This document shows, one piece after another, positions 62,414 to 64,000 of a DNA stretch of 64,000 nt. Within the stretch, counting starts at the first letter, position 1; each line of letters begins with the position of its first letter. Position numbers and translations under genes: made by a program. Source of the DNA: an uncultured Muribaculaceae bacterium (GTDB taxonomy: Bacteria; Bacteroidota; Bacteroidia; Bacteroidales; Muribaculaceae); NCBI GenBank assembly GCA_934663645.1, contig CAKUKR010000001.1:1-64000 (forward strand), written 5' to 3'. Below the pieces are notes generated by a model. The model ran no database searches, was not told the origin of the DNA, and saw only the letters and a program-made list of their open reading frames with translations.

Positions 62414-63685
62414 ATGAAAGATTTTCTCAACATACTCCTCCTCGGAAGCGGCGGCAGGGAAGCGGCGATAGCACGCAGCATCGCGGCAAGCCCCCGCACG
62501 CGCACCCTATACACCGCACCCGGCAACGCATCTCCCTACGGCACCCGCGTTGAACTGAAGCCTACAGACTTCGACGCGATACGCCGCTTCACCGACGGCC
62601 ATGACATCGACATGATAGTCGTAGGCCCGGAGCAGCCCCTGGTCGAAGGCATAGCTGACGCATTTGCAGACTCCCCGGTCAAGGTGATCGGCCCGTGCAG
62701 CGCAGGGGCGCGTCTCGAGGGAAGCAAGGAGTTTGCCAAGGAGTTCATGTTCCGCCACGGCATACCCACGGCACGCTTCATGACCGTCACCGCCGACACC
62801 GTGGAGGAGGGGATAGGCTTCCTCGAGTCGATGAAGCCCCCCTACGTCCTCAAGGCTGACGGGCTCGCCGCCGGCAAGGGCGTGCTTATACTCGATTCGC
62901 TCGAAGTTGCAAAGGGCTCGCTGCGCGACATGCTCGACGGCATGTTCGGCGACGCTTCCCAGACCGTCGTCATCGAACAGTACCTCTCTGGCATCGAGTG
63001 TTCCGTATTCGTCGCCACCGACGGCGAGGACTACCGCATACTCCCGGTAGCGAAAGACTACAAGCGAATAGGGGAGGGCGATACCGGCCTGAACACCGGC
63101 GGCATGGGCGCAGTCTCTCCGGTGCCGTTTGCCGACGAGGAGTTCATGCAGCGTGTTGAGCAACGCATCGTCATACCCACCATTGAGGGGCTGCGCCAGG
63201 AAGAGATACCCTACAAAGGATTCATTTTCCTCGGCCTGATGAACGTGGAGGGCGACCCGATGGTCATCGAGTACAACGTCCGTATGGGCGACCCCGAGAC
63301 CGAAGTAGTCATGCCGCGCATCACCTCCGACATCGTTGACCTGCTCGAAGGCATCGCAGACAGCACGCTGGGGCTGAAGACGCTCACCGTTTCGCCGCAA
63401 GCCGCCGTCACCGTCATGCTCACCTCTGCCGGCTATCCAGGCGCATACGAGAAGGGGAAGCGCATCAGCGGCCTTTCTGGACTCGGCGCGGACATAATCC
63501 CCTTTGCCGCAGGAGCGGAAACCGACGAGGAGGGCAACACCGTAACCTCCGGCGGGCGTGTGATTGCGCTCACAGCCATGGCAGACACCATAGAGGAAGC
63601 AGCGAGCCGCGCCAAGGCAGCAGCCGAAACCGTCACCTTCGACGGCCGATACTACCGCCGCGACATCGCCGACGACATAAGCTGA
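62414..63685 (+). CDS. purD: phosphoribosylamine:glycine ligase
   Basis: 423 residues, second step of purine synthesis (ATP-grasp fold). N-terminal L-L-L-G-S-G-G-R-E-A-A-I, then K-A-D-G-L-A-A-G-K-G-V and M-N-V-E-G-D-P-M-V-I-E-Y-N-V-R-M-G-D-P-E, all typical for PurD. 45 bases after the methyltransferase. Confidence 0.97.
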   Translation: MKDFLNILLLGSGGREAAIARSIAASPRTRTLYTAPGNASPYGTRVELKPTDFDAIRRFTDGHDIDMIVVGPEQPLVEGIADAFADSPVKVIGPCSAGARLEGSKEFAKEFMFRHGIPTARFMTVTADTVEEGIGFLESMKPPYVLKADGLAAGKGVLILDSLEVAKGSLRDMLDGMFGDASQTVVIEQYLSGIECSVFVATDGEDYRILPVAKDYKRIGEGDTGLNTGGMGAVSPVPFADEEFMQRVEQRIVIPTIEGLRQEEIPYKGFIFLGLMNVEGDPMVIEYNVRMGDPETEVVMPRITSDIVDLLEGIADSTLGLKTLTVSPQAAVTVMLTSAGYPGAYEKGKRISGLSGLGADIIPFAAGAETDEEGNTVTSGGRVIALTAMADTIEEAASRAKAAAETVTFDGRYYRRDIADDIS

Positions 63686-63692
63686 CCTAACG

Positions 63693-63716
63693 GAGTTCTC
63701 GGAGCTCCGAGAACTC
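63693..63716. repeat. 24-bp perfect palindrome after purD
   Basis: Begins GAGTTCTCGGAG and continues as its exact reverse complement with no spacer. It starts 8 bases after the purD stop. No T-run follows, so it is not a typical terminator. Confidence 0.75.
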
Positions 63717-63740
63717 TGACAATATGCACAAAGGACACCA

Positions 63741-64000
63741 ATGAGCAAAGTAGACGATATGCCAGGCTACCTGGCGGCTCTTGCAGCAGCCGCCACAGCC
63801 TCCGTCACCGCGTTTTGCAGCGGCATACAGCCCCTGTTGCGCACCGACGCATATCTTTGCCCTCCCGACATCTCGCAGTGGCTCACAGAACCGCTGTGGG
63901 GCTTTGTGGCGCAAGCCCTCGTCCTTTGGACGGTCAGCATAGCCGCCATACAACTCAACCGCCGCTGCAACCTCGAGCCTGGCACGTCTGCTCTTCCCGC
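63741..64000 (+). CDS. membrane protein of unknown function, 3' end outside the window
   Basis: 86 complete codons from the ATG at 63741 with no stop before the window end. It begins M-S-K-V-D-D-M-P-G-Y, followed by an Ala-rich hydrophobic segment (A-A-L-A-A-A-A-T-A-S-V-T-A-F) and a second one (W-G-F-V-A-Q-A-L-V-L-W-T-V-S-I-A-A-I), so two or more transmembrane helices. I do not recognise the family. Likely in the same transcript as purD. Confidence 0.6.
   Translation, partial: MSKVDDMPGYLAALAAAATASVTAFCSGIQPLLRTDAYLCPPDISQWLTEPLWGFVAQALVLWTVSIAAIQLNRRCNLEPGTSALP

Overview
The window comes from a high-GC Bacteroidota genome, most likely Bacteroidales and perhaps Muribaculaceae. The evidence is: repeated TAnnTTTG-type promoter elements; a TonB-dependent receptor with a carboxypeptidase-regulatory-like N-terminal domain; lipoproteins with DUF5689/DUF6359-type domains; secreted proteins ending in Por/T9SS-like C-terminal sorting domains; and the Bacteroidota order of the division/cell-wall (dcw) cluster. 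The family assignment is inference. I found no rRNA, tRNA, CRISPR array or insertion sequence.

Left part (1-13.8 kb): a cut-off DNA/RNA non-specific nuclease and an acyl-ACP thioesterase; a metal-efflux P-type ATPase with a Fur-family regulator; an MBL-fold hydrolase; a large secreted adhesin-like protein closed by a strong terminator; a minus-strand run of lipoprotein, comM-like ATPase, MFS transporter and YraN; then acpP-fabF. From 13.9 to 16.9 kb lies a 2-oxoacid:ferredoxin oxidoreductase (alpha and beta subunits).

Middle part (16.9-30.3 kb): a continuous minus-strand gene train reading deoC, a secreted EEP-family nuclease/phosphatase, a TonB-dependent receptor, a DUF6359-type lipoprotein, a DUF5689/DUF6359-type lipoprotein, two secreted endonuclease I proteins and a CotH-family protein, ended by a strong terminator. 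This looks like a polysaccharide-utilization locus rebuilt for extracellular DNA: surface nucleases cut DNA, the lipoproteins (OB-like sequence pattern) may capture it in place of SusD, the receptor imports fragments, and DeoC feeds deoxyribose 5-phosphate into central metabolism. It is the most interesting candidate system here.

30.3-36 kb is accessory: a stretch with two decayed gene 3' ends, a two-gene secreted module divergent from a TPR-transmembrane-AraC regulator, and a six-hairpin glycosidase. From 36 to 43.5 kb are housekeeping genes on the minus strand (rnr, uvrC, apt, mnmG, ybeY) with two parS-like palindromes, suggesting proximity to the replication origin. From 43.9 kb to the end, on the plus strand: a glycosyltransferase, then the dcw cluster (rsmH, ftsL-like, ftsI, murE, mraY, murD, ftsW, murG, murC, ftsQ, ftsA, ftsZ; no mraZ), an RlmL-type rRNA methyltransferase with a repetitive Arg/Asp tail, purD, and the start of a membrane protein.
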